64,000 nucleotides of DNA, from assembly GCA_040223615.1 (NCBI GenBank), contig JAVKFY010000009.1, positions 1 through 64,000 of the forward strand. Direction: 5' to 3'. The notes under the pieces are model-generated. The model searched no databases and was not told the DNA's origin. It worked only from the letters and a program-made list of their open reading frames with translations. Positions 25,465 to 34,867 of the stretch are shown piece after piece. Source of the stretch: JAVKFY01 sp040223615. GTDB taxonomy: Bacteria > Pseudomonadota > Alphaproteobacteria > GCA-2731375. The position numbers were made by a program, and so were the translations under genes. Every line of letters starts with the position of its first letter. Position 1 is the stretch's first letter.

Positions 25465-26588
25465 TGGGCCAGGTTCCGTCAAGGCTTGGCAGCGCCCCCG
25501 CCTGGGTCGGCTACGCGCTGGTGCCGCTGGTCAACATCACCCTCGCCTTCCTGGCCAGCGGCCTGGTGGTGCTGGCGATCGGCGAGGATCCGATCGCGGC
25601 GATGGAGTTCCTGGTCTACGGCGCGTTCGGCTACGCCGAGGCGATCGGCTATACGCTGTACTACACCACCAACTTCATCTTCACCGGGCTGGCCGTCGCA
25701 GTCGCGTTCCATGCCCGCCTGTTCAACATCGGCGGCGAGGGCCAGGCCTATATCGGCGGGCTCGGCGTCGGCCTGGTCTGCCTGGCGGGCGACAGCATGC
25801 TGCCCTTCGCGCTGATCCTGCCCTTATGCATCGTCGCCGGCGCGGCGTTCGGCGCCGCCTGGGCCTTCGTGCCGGCCTACCTGCAGGCCAAGCGCGGCAG
25901 CCACATCGTCATCACCACCATCATGTTCAACTTCATCGCCTCGGCGCTGATGGTCTACCTGATGGTCAACGTGCTGATCAAACCCGGCCAGATGTCGCCG
26001 GAGAGCCGCGAGTTCGCCGAGGCGGCGTGGCTGCCCTTCATGCACGAGGCACTGGCCTGGATCGGCATCGAGGTATCGCGCTCGCCGCTCAACCTCTCGT
26101 TCATCTGGGCGCTGATCTGCGGCGTGGGCTTGTGGCTGCTGCTGTGGCACACGCGCTGGGGCTACGAGATCCGCACGTTGGGGCACAACGAGTCGGCCGC
26201 GGTCTATGCCGGGATCAGCCCGCCGAAGGTGATCGTGCTGACCATGTGCATCTCCGGCGCGTTGGCGGGCTTCGTCGGGCTGAACGAGATCATGGGCGTG
26301 CAGCACCGGCTGCTGCTCAACTTCACCGCCGGCTATGGCTTCGCCGGCATCGCCGTGGCGCTGATGGGCCGCAACCATCCCGTCGGCATCGTGCTGGCGA
26401 GCCTGCTGTTCGGCGCGCTGTACCAGGGCGGCGCCGAGCTGTCGTTCGAGATCCCGACGATCACGCGCGAGATGGTGGTGGTGATCCAGGGGTTGGTGAT
26501 CCTGTTCTGCGGCGCGCTGGAATACATGCTGCGCCCGCGCATCGAGGCGTTGTTCCGCCGCCCGGCCGCGCCGCAGGCGGCGACGTGA
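25464..26588 (+). CDS. ABC transporter permease (nucleoside uptake)
   Basis: A 374-residue membrane permease of the BPD_transp_2 (ribose/nucleoside) family with about ten hydrophobic helices. The family motif GEGQAYIGGLGVG lies near residue 95, and GYGFAGIAVALMGRNHPVG near 290 matches the conserved loop of NupP-like permeases. It pairs with the next permease to form the channel. Both ends overlap neighbours by one base or a few bases (ATGA-type junctions), so translation is coupled to the ATPase. Confidence 0.92.
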   Translation: MGQVPSRLGSAPAWVGYALVPLVNITLAFLASGLVVLAIGEDPIAAMEFLVYGAFGYAEAIGYTLYYTTNFIFTGLAVAVAFHARLFNIGGEGQAYIGGLGVGLVCLAGDSMLPFALILPLCIVAGAAFGAAWAFVPAYLQAKRGSHIVITTIMFNFIASALMVYLMVNVLIKPGQMSPESREFAEAAWLPFMHEALAWIGIEVSRSPLNLSFIWALICGVGLWLLLWHTRWGYEIRTLGHNESAAVYAGISPPKVIVLTMCISGALAGFVGLNEIMGVQHRLLLNFTAGYGFAGIAVALMGRNHPVGIVLASLLFGALYQGGAELSFEIPTITREMVVVIQGLVILFCGALEYMLRPRIEALFRRPAAPQAAT

Positions 26589-27562
26589 TGGCGGACGACT
26601 TCCTGCTCGTCGTGCTCACCCTCGACGCCACCTTGCGAGTCTCGACGCCGCTGGTCCTGTGCGCCATGGCCGGGCTGCTGTCGGAACGCTCCGGGATTAT
26701 CGACATCGGGCTGGAAGGCAAGATGCTGGCGGCCGCCTTCGCCGCCGCCGCCGCCGCGTCGGTCAGCGACTCGGTCTGGGTCGGGCTGCTGGCGGCCTGC
26801 GCGGTATCCGCCGCGCTGGCCATGCTGCACGGCTTCGCCTGCGTCACCAACCGCGGCAACCAGGTGGTCAGCGGCGTCGCCATCAACATCCTGGCCGTGG
26901 GCCTGACCGTCGTGCTCGGCATCGCCTGGTTCCACCAGGGCGGACAGACGCCGCCGCTGTCGAGCGACGCGCGCTTCACCGCGCTGACCTGGCCGCTGAC
27001 GGAGACAGTCTCGGGCATTCCTGTCATCGGCACGCTCTACGTGGAACTGATCAGCGGCCACAACCTGATGGTCTACGTCGCCTTCCTGTCAGTGCCGCTG
27101 GTCTGGTGGACGGTCTACCGCACCCGCTTCGGCCTGCGGCTGCGGGCGGTCGGCGAGAACCCGCAGGCGGTCGATACGGCCGGCATCTCAGTGGCGCGGC
27201 TGCGCTACACCGCACTGTTCTACGGCGGCATTCTGTGCGGGCTCGCCGGGGCCTACCTCTCGATCGCGCAAGGCGCCGGCTTCAGCCGCGAGATGACCGC
27301 CGGCAAGGGCTTCATGGCGCTGGCGGCGATGATCTTCGGCAAGTGGCGCCCGGTGCCGGCGATGCTGGCCTGCCTGCTGTTCGGATTTCTCGATGCCGTC
27401 GCGGTGCGCATCCAGGGCGTGGCGCTGCCCGTCATCGGGGTGATCCCGGTGCAGCTGATCCAGGCCCTGCCCTACGTGCTGACCGTCGTCCTGCTCGCCG
27501 GGTTCATCGGCCGCGCCGTGGCGCCGAAGGCAATCGGCGTGCCCTACGTGAAAGAGCGATGA
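26588..27562 (+). CDS. ABC transporter permease (nucleoside uptake)
   Basis: The second permease, 324 residues, of the same BPD_transp_2 family (NupQ-like). Its first half has GLLSERSGIIDIGLEGKMLA near residue 30, a strongly conserved motif of this subunit, and the second half has GKGFMALAAMIFGKW near 240. About nine hydrophobic helices are visible. ATG 26588 shares its A with the stop of the previous gene. A longer frame starts at 25826 but reads the wrong strand of the first permease region. Confidence 0.92.
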   Translation: MADDFLLVVLTLDATLRVSTPLVLCAMAGLLSERSGIIDIGLEGKMLAAAFAAAAAASVSDSVWVGLLAACAVSAALAMLHGFACVTNRGNQVVSGVAINILAVGLTVVLGIAWFHQGGQTPPLSSDARFTALTWPLTETVSGIPVIGTLYVELISGHNLMVYVAFLSVPLVWWTVYRTRFGLRLRAVGENPQAVDTAGISVARLRYTALFYGGILCGLAGAYLSIAQGAGFSREMTAGKGFMALAAMIFGKWRPVPAMLACLLFGFLDAVAVRIQGVALPVIGVIPVQLIQALPYVLTVVLLAGFIGRAVAPKAIGVPYVKER

Positions 27563-28350
27563 GTAGCGCGAAGCGCATTCTCGATGCCGCGCCGGCGCCG
27601 CCGTGCTGGGCCATCGTGCTGGGCAGCGGGTTGGGTGCGCTGGCCGACGCGGTGACCGATCCGGTGGCGTTGGCGTATGCCGACCTGGACGGATTTCCGC
27701 AGCCGGGCGTCGGCGGGCATGCCGGGCGGCTGGTGCTGGGCCATCTCGCGGGCGTGCCGGTGGCGGTGTTGCAGGGCCGCGCACATTACTACGAAGACGG
27801 TCGGGCCGATGCGATGGCCGGGGCGATACACGCGCTCAAGGAGGCCGGCGTGGCGGCGCTGCTGCTGACCAACGCGGCCGGCAGCGTGCGGCGCGAATGG
27901 CAGCCGGGGCACCTGATGCTGGTATCCGACCACATCAACTTCTCCGGTCTCAACCCACTGATCGGCAGCCGTCGCGAGCCGCGCTTCGTCGACATGAGCC
28001 ACGCCTACGACGAGGACCTGCGCGCCCGCTTCCGCGCCGCCGCCGACAAGATGGGCATCGCGCTGGGCGAAGGTGTCTATGCCTGGTTCTCCGGCCCCAG
28101 CTTCGAGACGCCGGCCGAGATCAAGGCGATTGCGCGGCTCGGCGCCGATGCAGTCGGCATGTCGACGGTGCCGGAGGCGATCCTGGCGCGACAGGCGGGT
28201 CTCAAGGTGGCGGCGGTATCGGTGATCACCAACCTGGCCGCCGGCATCGCCGGCTCCACGCTGGATCACGCCGACACGCTGCACCATGCTGGCCAGGTGG
28301 CGGCGGACCTGCTGCGGCTGGTCGAAACCGTGCTGGGGGATGGCGCATGA
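27559..28350 (+). CDS. purine-nucleoside phosphorylase
   Basis: PNP splits purine nucleosides with phosphate to base and ribose 1-phosphate. This 263-residue protein is of the trimeric type: GSGLGALADAV near residue 22, QGRAHYYEDGR near 72, LLTNAAGSVR near 98, GPSFETPAEI near 178, and GADAVGMSTVPEAILARQAG. The asparagine of SVITNLAAGI points to 6-oxopurines (inosine, guanosine). ATG 27559 overlaps the permease stop as ATGA. It turns imported nucleosides into usable base and sugar phosphate. Confidence 0.94.
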   Translation: MSSAKRILDAAPAPPCWAIVLGSGLGALADAVTDPVALAYADLDGFPQPGVGGHAGRLVLGHLAGVPVAVLQGRAHYYEDGRADAMAGAIHALKEAGVAALLLTNAAGSVRREWQPGHLMLVSDHINFSGLNPLIGSRREPRFVDMSHAYDEDLRARFRAAADKMGIALGEGVYAWFSGPSFETPAEIKAIARLGADAVGMSTVPEAILARQAGLKVAAVSVITNLAAGIAGSTLDHADTLHHAGQVAADLLRLVETVLGDGA

Positions 28351-29651
28351 ACCTGGCCGAGATCATCCGCGCCAAGCGCGACGGCGGCGCCCTGCCGCGT
28401 GCCGACATCGACGCCATGGTCACCGCGATCACCGACGAGAGCGCCAGCGAGGGCCAGGTCGCGGCCTTCGCGATGGCGGTGTTCCTGCGCGGCATGGCGA
28501 CCGACGAGACCGTGGCGCTGACCGAGGCGATGATGCGCTCGGGCAGCAAACTCGATTGGCCTGGCGAGCGGCCGGTGGTCGACAAGCATTCCACCGGCGG
28601 CGTCGGCGACAAGGTCAGCCTGATGCTGGCGCCGATGGTGGCTGCGTGCGGCGGCGCGGTGCCGATGATCTCCGGGCGCGGGCTGGGCCACACCGGCGGC
28701 ACCTTGGACAAGCTGGAGTCGATCCCCGGCTACGACGCCACGCCTGGGTTGGACAGGTTCAAAGAGGTGGTCGGCGACGCGGGCTGTGCGATCATCGGCC
28801 AGACCGCCGACCTGGCGCCGGCCGACCGGCGGCTCTATGCGATCCGCGACGTGACGGCCACGGTCGAGTCGATCCCGCTGATCACCGCCTCGATTCTTTC
28901 CAAGAAGCTGGCAGCCGGCCTGGACGCGCTGGTGATGGACGTGAAGACCGGCACCGGCGCCTTCGCCGCGTCGCTCGACATGGCGCTCGACCTGGCACGG
29001 TCGATCGTCTCGGTCGCCAACGGCGCCGGCGTGAACACCGCGGCGCTGATCACCGACATGAACCAGGTGCTGGGCGCGACCGCCGGCAACGCGGTGGAGG
29101 TGCGCGAGACCGTCAACTATCTCACCGGCGCGCGGCGCGACGAGCGGCTGCACGACGTGGTGATGGCGCTGGCGGCGCGGCTGCTGCGGCTGGGTGGGCT
29201 GGCCACGGACGATGGGGACGCCCGCGCCCAGCTTCAGGCGGCGCTGGACGACGGCCGCGCCACCGAGCGTTTCCAGCGCATGGTCGCGGCGCTCGGCGGA
29301 CCGGCCGATTTCGTCGAGCGGCACGACAGCTATCTGGCCCAGGCACCGGTGACCAGGCCGGTGCCGGCGCCGACCTCGGGCGCCGTGGCGGCGATGGACG
29401 CGCGCGCCGTCGGGCTGGCCGTGGTGATGCTGGGCGGCGGACGGCAGCGGCCCTCGGATGCGGTCGACCACCGGGTCGGACTCACCGACGTGGTCGGGCT
29501 CGGCACCGAGCTGTCCGCCGGCGATCCGCTGGCGCTGGTGCACGCGGCCGACGATGCGGCCGCCAGCGCCGCCAGCGCGGCAATCCAGGGGGCGGTGGAG
29601 ATCGGCGACGCGCCCGCCGCGCGGTCCGCCGTGATCGAGCTGATCGAGTGA
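28347..29651 (+). CDS. deoA: thymidine phosphorylase
   Basis: This 434-residue enzyme cleaves pyrimidine (deoxy)nucleosides with phosphate. The thymidine/pyrimidine phosphorylase signature SGRGLGHTGGTLDKLESIPG lies near residues 110-130, and DKHSTGGVGDKVS near 80 is the phosphate site. The C-terminal domain begins around DFVERHDSYLAQA. It overlaps the PNP stop as ATGA and completes a set for both purine and pyrimidine nucleosides. The start is fixed by the overlap and length. Confidence 0.95.
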   Translation: MNLAEIIRAKRDGGALPRADIDAMVTAITDESASEGQVAAFAMAVFLRGMATDETVALTEAMMRSGSKLDWPGERPVVDKHSTGGVGDKVSLMLAPMVAACGGAVPMISGRGLGHTGGTLDKLESIPGYDATPGLDRFKEVVGDAGCAIIGQTADLAPADRRLYAIRDVTATVESIPLITASILSKKLAAGLDALVMDVKTGTGAFAASLDMALDLARSIVSVANGAGVNTAALITDMNQVLGATAGNAVEVRETVNYLTGARRDERLHDVVMALAARLLRLGGLATDDGDARAQLQAALDDGRATERFQRMVAALGGPADFVERHDSYLAQAPVTRPVPAPTSGAVAAMDARAVGLAVVMLGGGRQRPSDAVDHRVGLTDVVGLGTELSAGDPLALVHAADDAAASAASAAIQGAVEIGDAPAARSAVIELIE

Positions 29652-30481
29652 CGCACGCCCGCTTCCCGTCACCGGCCGACGGCCGCCCAAGTGACCAGAT
29701 GCGGGCAGCCTACGCCCGCGACGGGTTCCTGGTGCTCGACGGATTCGCCGACGTCGCGACATGTTCGGCGCTGATCGCGCGCGCCGAGGACCTGATCGCC
29801 GGCTACACGCCGCCGGCCCGCGCTCCAGTGTTCTCAGGCGTCGGCCGCAGCCAGGCCGACATCGCGCACTTCCGCCATTCCAGCGACCGGGTCAGCTTCT
29901 TCCTGGAGGACGACGGCCGCGCGGTGAACAAGATCGGCCACGCGCTGCACGACCTCGATCCCGTGTTCATGGATTTCTCCCGGCAACCGCGCCTGGCGGC
30001 GCTGGCCGTCGGGCTCGGGCTCGCCGACGCGCTGCTGCTGCAGTCGATGTACATCGTCAAGGCACCGCAAGTCGGCGGCGAAGTCACCCCGCACCAGGAC
30101 GCCACCTACCTGTACAGCGAGCCGGTCACCGCGACCGGCTTCTGGCTGGCGCTGCACGACGCCGACCCGGGCAACGGCGGACTCTACGCCTACGCCGGGC
30201 AGCACCTGGGCGGTTTGCGCGAACGGTATCGCGCGCGCGACGGCGAACTGGTCACCGAACCGCTCGACCCGACGCCGTGGCCGCAGGCGGCGCGGATCGA
30301 CCTGGCGACGCCGGCCGGCACGCTGGTGGTGCTACACGGCCTGCTGCCGCATGGCAGCGACGCCAACCGGTCGAACCGGCCGCGCCACGCCTACGCGCTG
30401 CATGTCGTGGACGGGACCAGTCGGCTCAGCCCGGACAACTGGCTGCAACGCCGGCCAGAAATGCCATTGAGAGGTTTCTAG
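29648..30481 (+). CDS. phytanoyl-CoA dioxygenase (PhyH)-family oxygenase
   Basis: The 277-residue protein is a PhyH-type Fe(II)/2-oxoglutarate oxygenase. The HxD ligands are in TPHQDATYLY near residue 155 and the distal histidine in LLPHGSDANRSNRPRHAY near 235, whose arginine should bind 2-oxoglutarate. The GTG start overlaps the deoA stop as GTGA, so it belongs to the nucleoside operon. The ligand set looks complete, so it should be active; a nucleoside, base or sugar-phosphate substrate is only inferred from the context. It ends four bases inside the convergent kinase gene. Confidence 0.82.
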   Translation: MTHARFPSPADGRPSDQMRAAYARDGFLVLDGFADVATCSALIARAEDLIAGYTPPARAPVFSGVGRSQADIAHFRHSSDRVSFFLEDDGRAVNKIGHALHDLDPVFMDFSRQPRLAALAVGLGLADALLLQSMYIVKAPQVGGEVTPHQDATYLYSEPVTATGFWLALHDADPGNGGLYAYAGQHLGGLRERYRARDGELVTEPLDPTPWPQAARIDLATPAGTLVVLHGLLPHGSDANRSNRPRHAYALHVVDGTSRLSPDNWLQRRPEMPLRGF

Positions 30482-32382
30482 GCGCCCTGGCGCAGGCGGC
30501 GGTGGGCCGGGAAACGGACCGACACGCGGGTGCCGACGCCGACCTCGCTGTCCAGATCGGCGTCGCCCTGGTGCATCTGCATCAGGTTGCGCACCACCGA
30601 GAGACCGAGCCCGGTGCCGAGCATCGGGCGGCTCAAAAGCCGGTCCTCGACCTGGGCGAAGGGCTGCCAGACGTCTTCCAGGTGTTCCGGCGGGATACCG
30701 GCACCGGTATCGATGACCGAGATCACCAGTTCGCCGTCGGCGGCAACGCCGACCTCTGTGTCAACGGTACCGCCCTTCTCGGTGAACTTGATGGCGTTCG
30801 ACAGCAGGTTCATCAGTACCTGGCGCAGCGCGCGGCGATCGGCCAGCACCCAGGCGCGGGCGCCCGAAGACGGCACCAGCTGGATCTGCTTGCGCTCGGC
30901 AATCGGGCCGAGCAGGCCCATCGCCTCGATCACCATGGCCTGCACGTCGAGCGCCTCCTCGTTGAGGATGAACTCGCCGCTCTCGATCTTGGCGATATCC
31001 AGCAGGTCGTTGATCAGGCTCAGCAGGTGCTGGCCGCTGTCGTGGATATGCTCGATGTATTCCAGGTAGCGCTCGTCGCCGATCGGCCCGTGGAGCTGCG
31101 ATTCGATGACCTCGGCGAAGCCGATGATCGCGTTCATCGGCGTGCGCAGCTCATGGCTCATCTGCGCCATGAAGGCGGCGCGCTGGGCGTTGGCGTCCTC
31201 GGCGGCGGCCAGCGCCTCGCGCAGGGACTGCTGATGGCGGCGCTGTTCGGTAACGTCGGTGTAGACGACGACGGTCTCGCCGTTGGCCACCTTGCGCTCG
31301 CGTACCAGCAGCCGACTGCCGTCGGCCATGTCCAGTTCGAACGGCTCGTCGGGATTGCGATGGCGCGCCATCCGGCGCTGCACCCAGTCTTCCTCGCGAC
31401 TGTGCGCGGAAACGATCAGCTCGTGTTCGAGGGTCAGCCGGATGACTTGCTCGAAGGTCATGCCAACCTCGATCCGGTCGGGCGGCAGGCCGCCGAAGGT
31501 GCGATAGCGGTCGTTGCAAACCGCCAGCCGATCGTCGCGGTCCCAGATCGCGTAGATATCCTCGGTGGTGTCCAGCGCCGCGAGCAGGCGTTCGCGCGCG
31601 GCGTCGGCCGCTGCGCGCGCCTCGATCTCGCCGGTGACGTCGACGCCGGCGCCGCGGTAGCCGGTGAAGGTCCCGTCGGAATCGAACACCGGACGGCCGC
31701 TGGCGCGAACCCAGACCGGACCGCACGGGCCTTCGGCGCGATAGACGAAGTTGCTGAACGGTTCGTGCCGGGCCACGGCCTCGCGATAGGCGGACCACGC
31801 CGCCAGGTCGGCGTCCGGGCGCCCGACCTCCTCGCGGGTCTTGCCGACGAGCCAGTCCGGCGACATGCCGGTCTTTCGCGAAATGTTGCTGCTGACCCAC
31901 GAAAACCGCAGATTGGCATCCATCTCCCAGAACCAGCTGCCGGTCGCGTCGGCATAGTCCTCCAGGTTCTCGCGCGGGTCGTCGCGCGGCTCCATCACTG
32001 CGAAGACGCGGAAGCCATCGCCGTGCGGTATCAGCCGCGCGCTACAGTCGATGCGCCGCAGGCCGCCGCCGGCCGTGCGCAGCAGCAACGAGACACCATC
32101 GGAGCGGCCCTTGGACCGCAGATCCGGGATCACCTCCATCGCCGCGACACGGGCGGAGCCAAGGCTCAGCAGGCTGGACGCAAGCCGACCGATCACCTCG
32201 TCGCGCGCGTAGCCGGTCAACGCAAGCCAGGCGTCGGAGACGTCGAGTATGCGTTCCTTGTGGTCGATGAGCTGCGCCGCCATCGGCAGCGAATGGAACG
32301 GCCAAGCGAAGTCCTCGCCATCCTCGGCGTCGAACACTGCGCTTTCGACCGTTTCGTAGGCACGATCACTCAACTGAAACAC
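30478..32382 (-). CDS. multi-PAS sensor histidine kinase
   Basis: A 634-residue soluble kinase without membrane segments. Three PAS regions are visible at about 27-135, 140-260 and 275-390. The dimerisation domain has AFMAQMSHELRTPMNAIIGF with the phosphorylated histidine near 408, and the ATPase domain ends in GAGIPPEHLEDVW and GTGLGLSVVRNLM. It should sense a cytoplasmic signal such as redox or flavin state. No response regulator is adjacent. The GTG start at 32382 lacks a strong ribosome site; a later ATG at MAAQLIDHKERIL is an alternative. Confidence 0.88.
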   Translation of the reverse strand: MFQLSDRAYETVESAVFDAEDGEDFAWPFHSLPMAAQLIDHKERILDVSDAWLALTGYARDEVIGRLASSLLSLGSARVAAMEVIPDLRSKGRSDGVSLLLRTAGGGLRRIDCSARLIPHGDGFRVFAVMEPRDDPRENLEDYADATGSWFWEMDANLRFSWVSSNISRKTGMSPDWLVGKTREEVGRPDADLAAWSAYREAVARHEPFSNFVYRAEGPCGPVWVRASGRPVFDSDGTFTGYRGAGVDVTGEIEARAAADAARERLLAALDTTEDIYAIWDRDDRLAVCNDRYRTFGGLPPDRIEVGMTFEQVIRLTLEHELIVSAHSREEDWVQRRMARHRNPDEPFELDMADGSRLLVRERKVANGETVVVYTDVTEQRRHQQSLREALAAAEDANAQRAAFMAQMSHELRTPMNAIIGFAEVIESQLHGPIGDERYLEYIEHIHDSGQHLLSLINDLLDIAKIESGEFILNEEALDVQAMVIEAMGLLGPIAERKQIQLVPSSGARAWVLADRRALRQVLMNLLSNAIKFTEKGGTVDTEVGVAADGELVISVIDTGAGIPPEHLEDVWQPFAQVEDRLLSRPMLGTGLGLSVVRNLMQMHQGDADLDSEVGVGTRVSVRFPAHRRLRQGA

Positions 32383-32516
32383 CCGTCACACCGCTCCACG
32401 CGGCCGACCACGCACCAGCGCGCGGCGGCCAAGAGCCATGCCCCCATTCCATAATCGTTATAGCGTATATTTTACCAGATCCCTAATCTCAGATTGTTTT
32501 GCCACGGATTTCCGCA

Positions 32517-33377
<861 letters not shown>

Positions 33378-33511
33378 CAGCCGACCCCTGCCACCACCGG
33401 CGAATCGTTGGCAAACACCATAACCAATCGCCGGGCGTTGACGAAGCCGCGACTTGCGCGTTCTGGCCACGCCGACTAGGTGTAGCTGCAATCGATAGGG
33501 AGACGACGACG

Positions 33512-34723
33512 ATGAGCGGTCCACTGTCCGGCGTACGCGTGATCGACCTGACCCGGATTATCGCCGGGCCGTACGCGACCATGATGCTGGCCGACCAGGG
33601 CGCCGACGTGATCAAGGTGGAAGAGCTCGGCACCGGCGACCACGTGCGCCGGCTCGGCCACCGCAGCGGCGACATGCCGGCGACCTTCCTGAACAACAAC
33701 CGCAACAAGCGCTCGGTCACCATCGACTTGAAGAGCGAGGCCGGGCGCGAGGTGCTGCTGAAGCTCACCGAGAGCGCCGACGTGCTGGTGCAGAATTTCC
33801 GCGCCGGCGTGGTCGAGCGGCTGGGCATCGACGAGGCGACGGTGCGGGCGCGCTCGCCGAAGATCATCTACGTGTCGATGAACGGCTTCGGCGAGACCGG
33901 GCCGTGGCGCGACAAGCCGGCCTACGACCCGATCATCCAGGCGCTGACCGGGCTGGCCTCGATCCAGGGCGGCTCGGACGACGCGCGGCCGCGATTGGTA
34001 CGCACCATTCTCCCGGACAAGCTCACCGGTATGACCGCGGCGCAGGCGGTGGCGGCGGCGCTGTTCGCGCGCGAGCGCACCGGCGAGGGCCAGCACGTGA
34101 AGGTGTCGATGATCGACTCGGTCCTGGCCTTCCTGTGGTCGTCCGACTACGGCAGCCAGACCTTCGTCGACAAGCCGGTCAGCGTGCAGAAGGCGGCCAG
34201 CTTCATCGACCTGATCTACGAGACCGCCGACGGCCACATGACCGTGGCGGTGAACGCCGACAAGGAATGGAAGGCGCTGACCCGCGCGCTGGACAAGCCG
34301 GAGTGGCTGACCGACCCGCGCTTCGCCACCCCGACCCAGCGCGAGGCCAACATCAACGACCGCCTGCAACTCACCCAGGACGTGCTGCTGACCCGCACCA
34401 CCGCCGAATGGCTGGAACGGCTGGAGGCGGAGAACGTGCCCTGCGCGCCGGTGCTGCACCGCAAGGACGTGATCCACCACGAGCAGATCGTCGCCAGCGG
34501 CATCCTGGAGGAAATCGACCATCCGCAGGCCGGCCGGCTACGCCAGGCGCGCAACGCCGCGCGTTTCGAAGGCACGCCGGCTACGATCCGCGCCGGCGCG
34601 CCGCCGCTCGGTGTCCACAACGACGAGGTGCTGGCCGAAGCCGGTTTCACGCCGGCCGAGATCGCCGACCTGCGCAAGGCCGGCGCGATCGGCGACGAAA
34701 GCCGCGCGGAAGCGGCGGAGTAG
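33512..34723 (+). CDS. family III CoA transferase (CaiB/Frc type)
   Basis: A 403-residue enzyme that moves CoA between carboxylic acids. It begins SGPLSGVRVIDLTRIIAGPY, the family start. The conserved GADVIKVEE and NRNKRSVTIDLKSEAGR segments follow, and the catalytic aspartate is expected in YDPIIQALTGL near residue 150. AGGGAGACGA precedes ATG 33512. It may activate an acid for the crotonase encoded divergently upstream. The acid cannot be deduced. Confidence 0.93.
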   Translation: MSGPLSGVRVIDLTRIIAGPYATMMLADQGADVIKVEELGTGDHVRRLGHRSGDMPATFLNNNRNKRSVTIDLKSEAGREVLLKLTESADVLVQNFRAGVVERLGIDEATVRARSPKIIYVSMNGFGETGPWRDKPAYDPIIQALTGLASIQGGSDDARPRLVRTILPDKLTGMTAAQAVAAALFARERTGEGQHVKVSMIDSVLAFLWSSDYGSQTFVDKPVSVQKAASFIDLIYETADGHMTVAVNADKEWKALTRALDKPEWLTDPRFATPTQREANINDRLQLTQDVLLTRTTAEWLERLEAENVPCAPVLHRKDVIHHEQIVASGILEEIDHPQAGRLRQARNAARFEGTPATIRAGAPPLGVHNDEVLAEAGFTPAEIADLRKAGAIGDESRAEAAE

Positions 34724-34751
34724 GCGGTCAGCAACAGGCAAGGCACCAATG

Positions 34752-34807
34752 CCCACCTCAACCCAACCCTCTCCGCCCCTTGGCGGGAAAGCACAGGTGA
34801 GGTGGGG
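34752..34807. repeat. intergenic repeat family 2, copy 2
   Basis: CCCACCTCA and TGAGGTGGG form the outer arms of a 56-bp palindrome that encloses CTCTCCGCCCCTTGGCGGG, itself a small hairpin. It lies between the CoA transferase and the transporter and could serve as a terminator. It shares its CACCT/AGGTG and CCGCCCC blocks with the copies at 4565 and 37942. Confidence 0.6.
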
Positions 34808-34867
34808 AACAGCGTTGCCGCACACCCTTGCGGTCAATCAATCCCGACGGGCGTGCCGCGTGCGACA

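Noticed and set aside
29761..32454. An 897-codon plus-strand frame across the histidine kinase
   Set aside because: It is antisense to the PAS kinase, has biased low-complexity composition and no motif.
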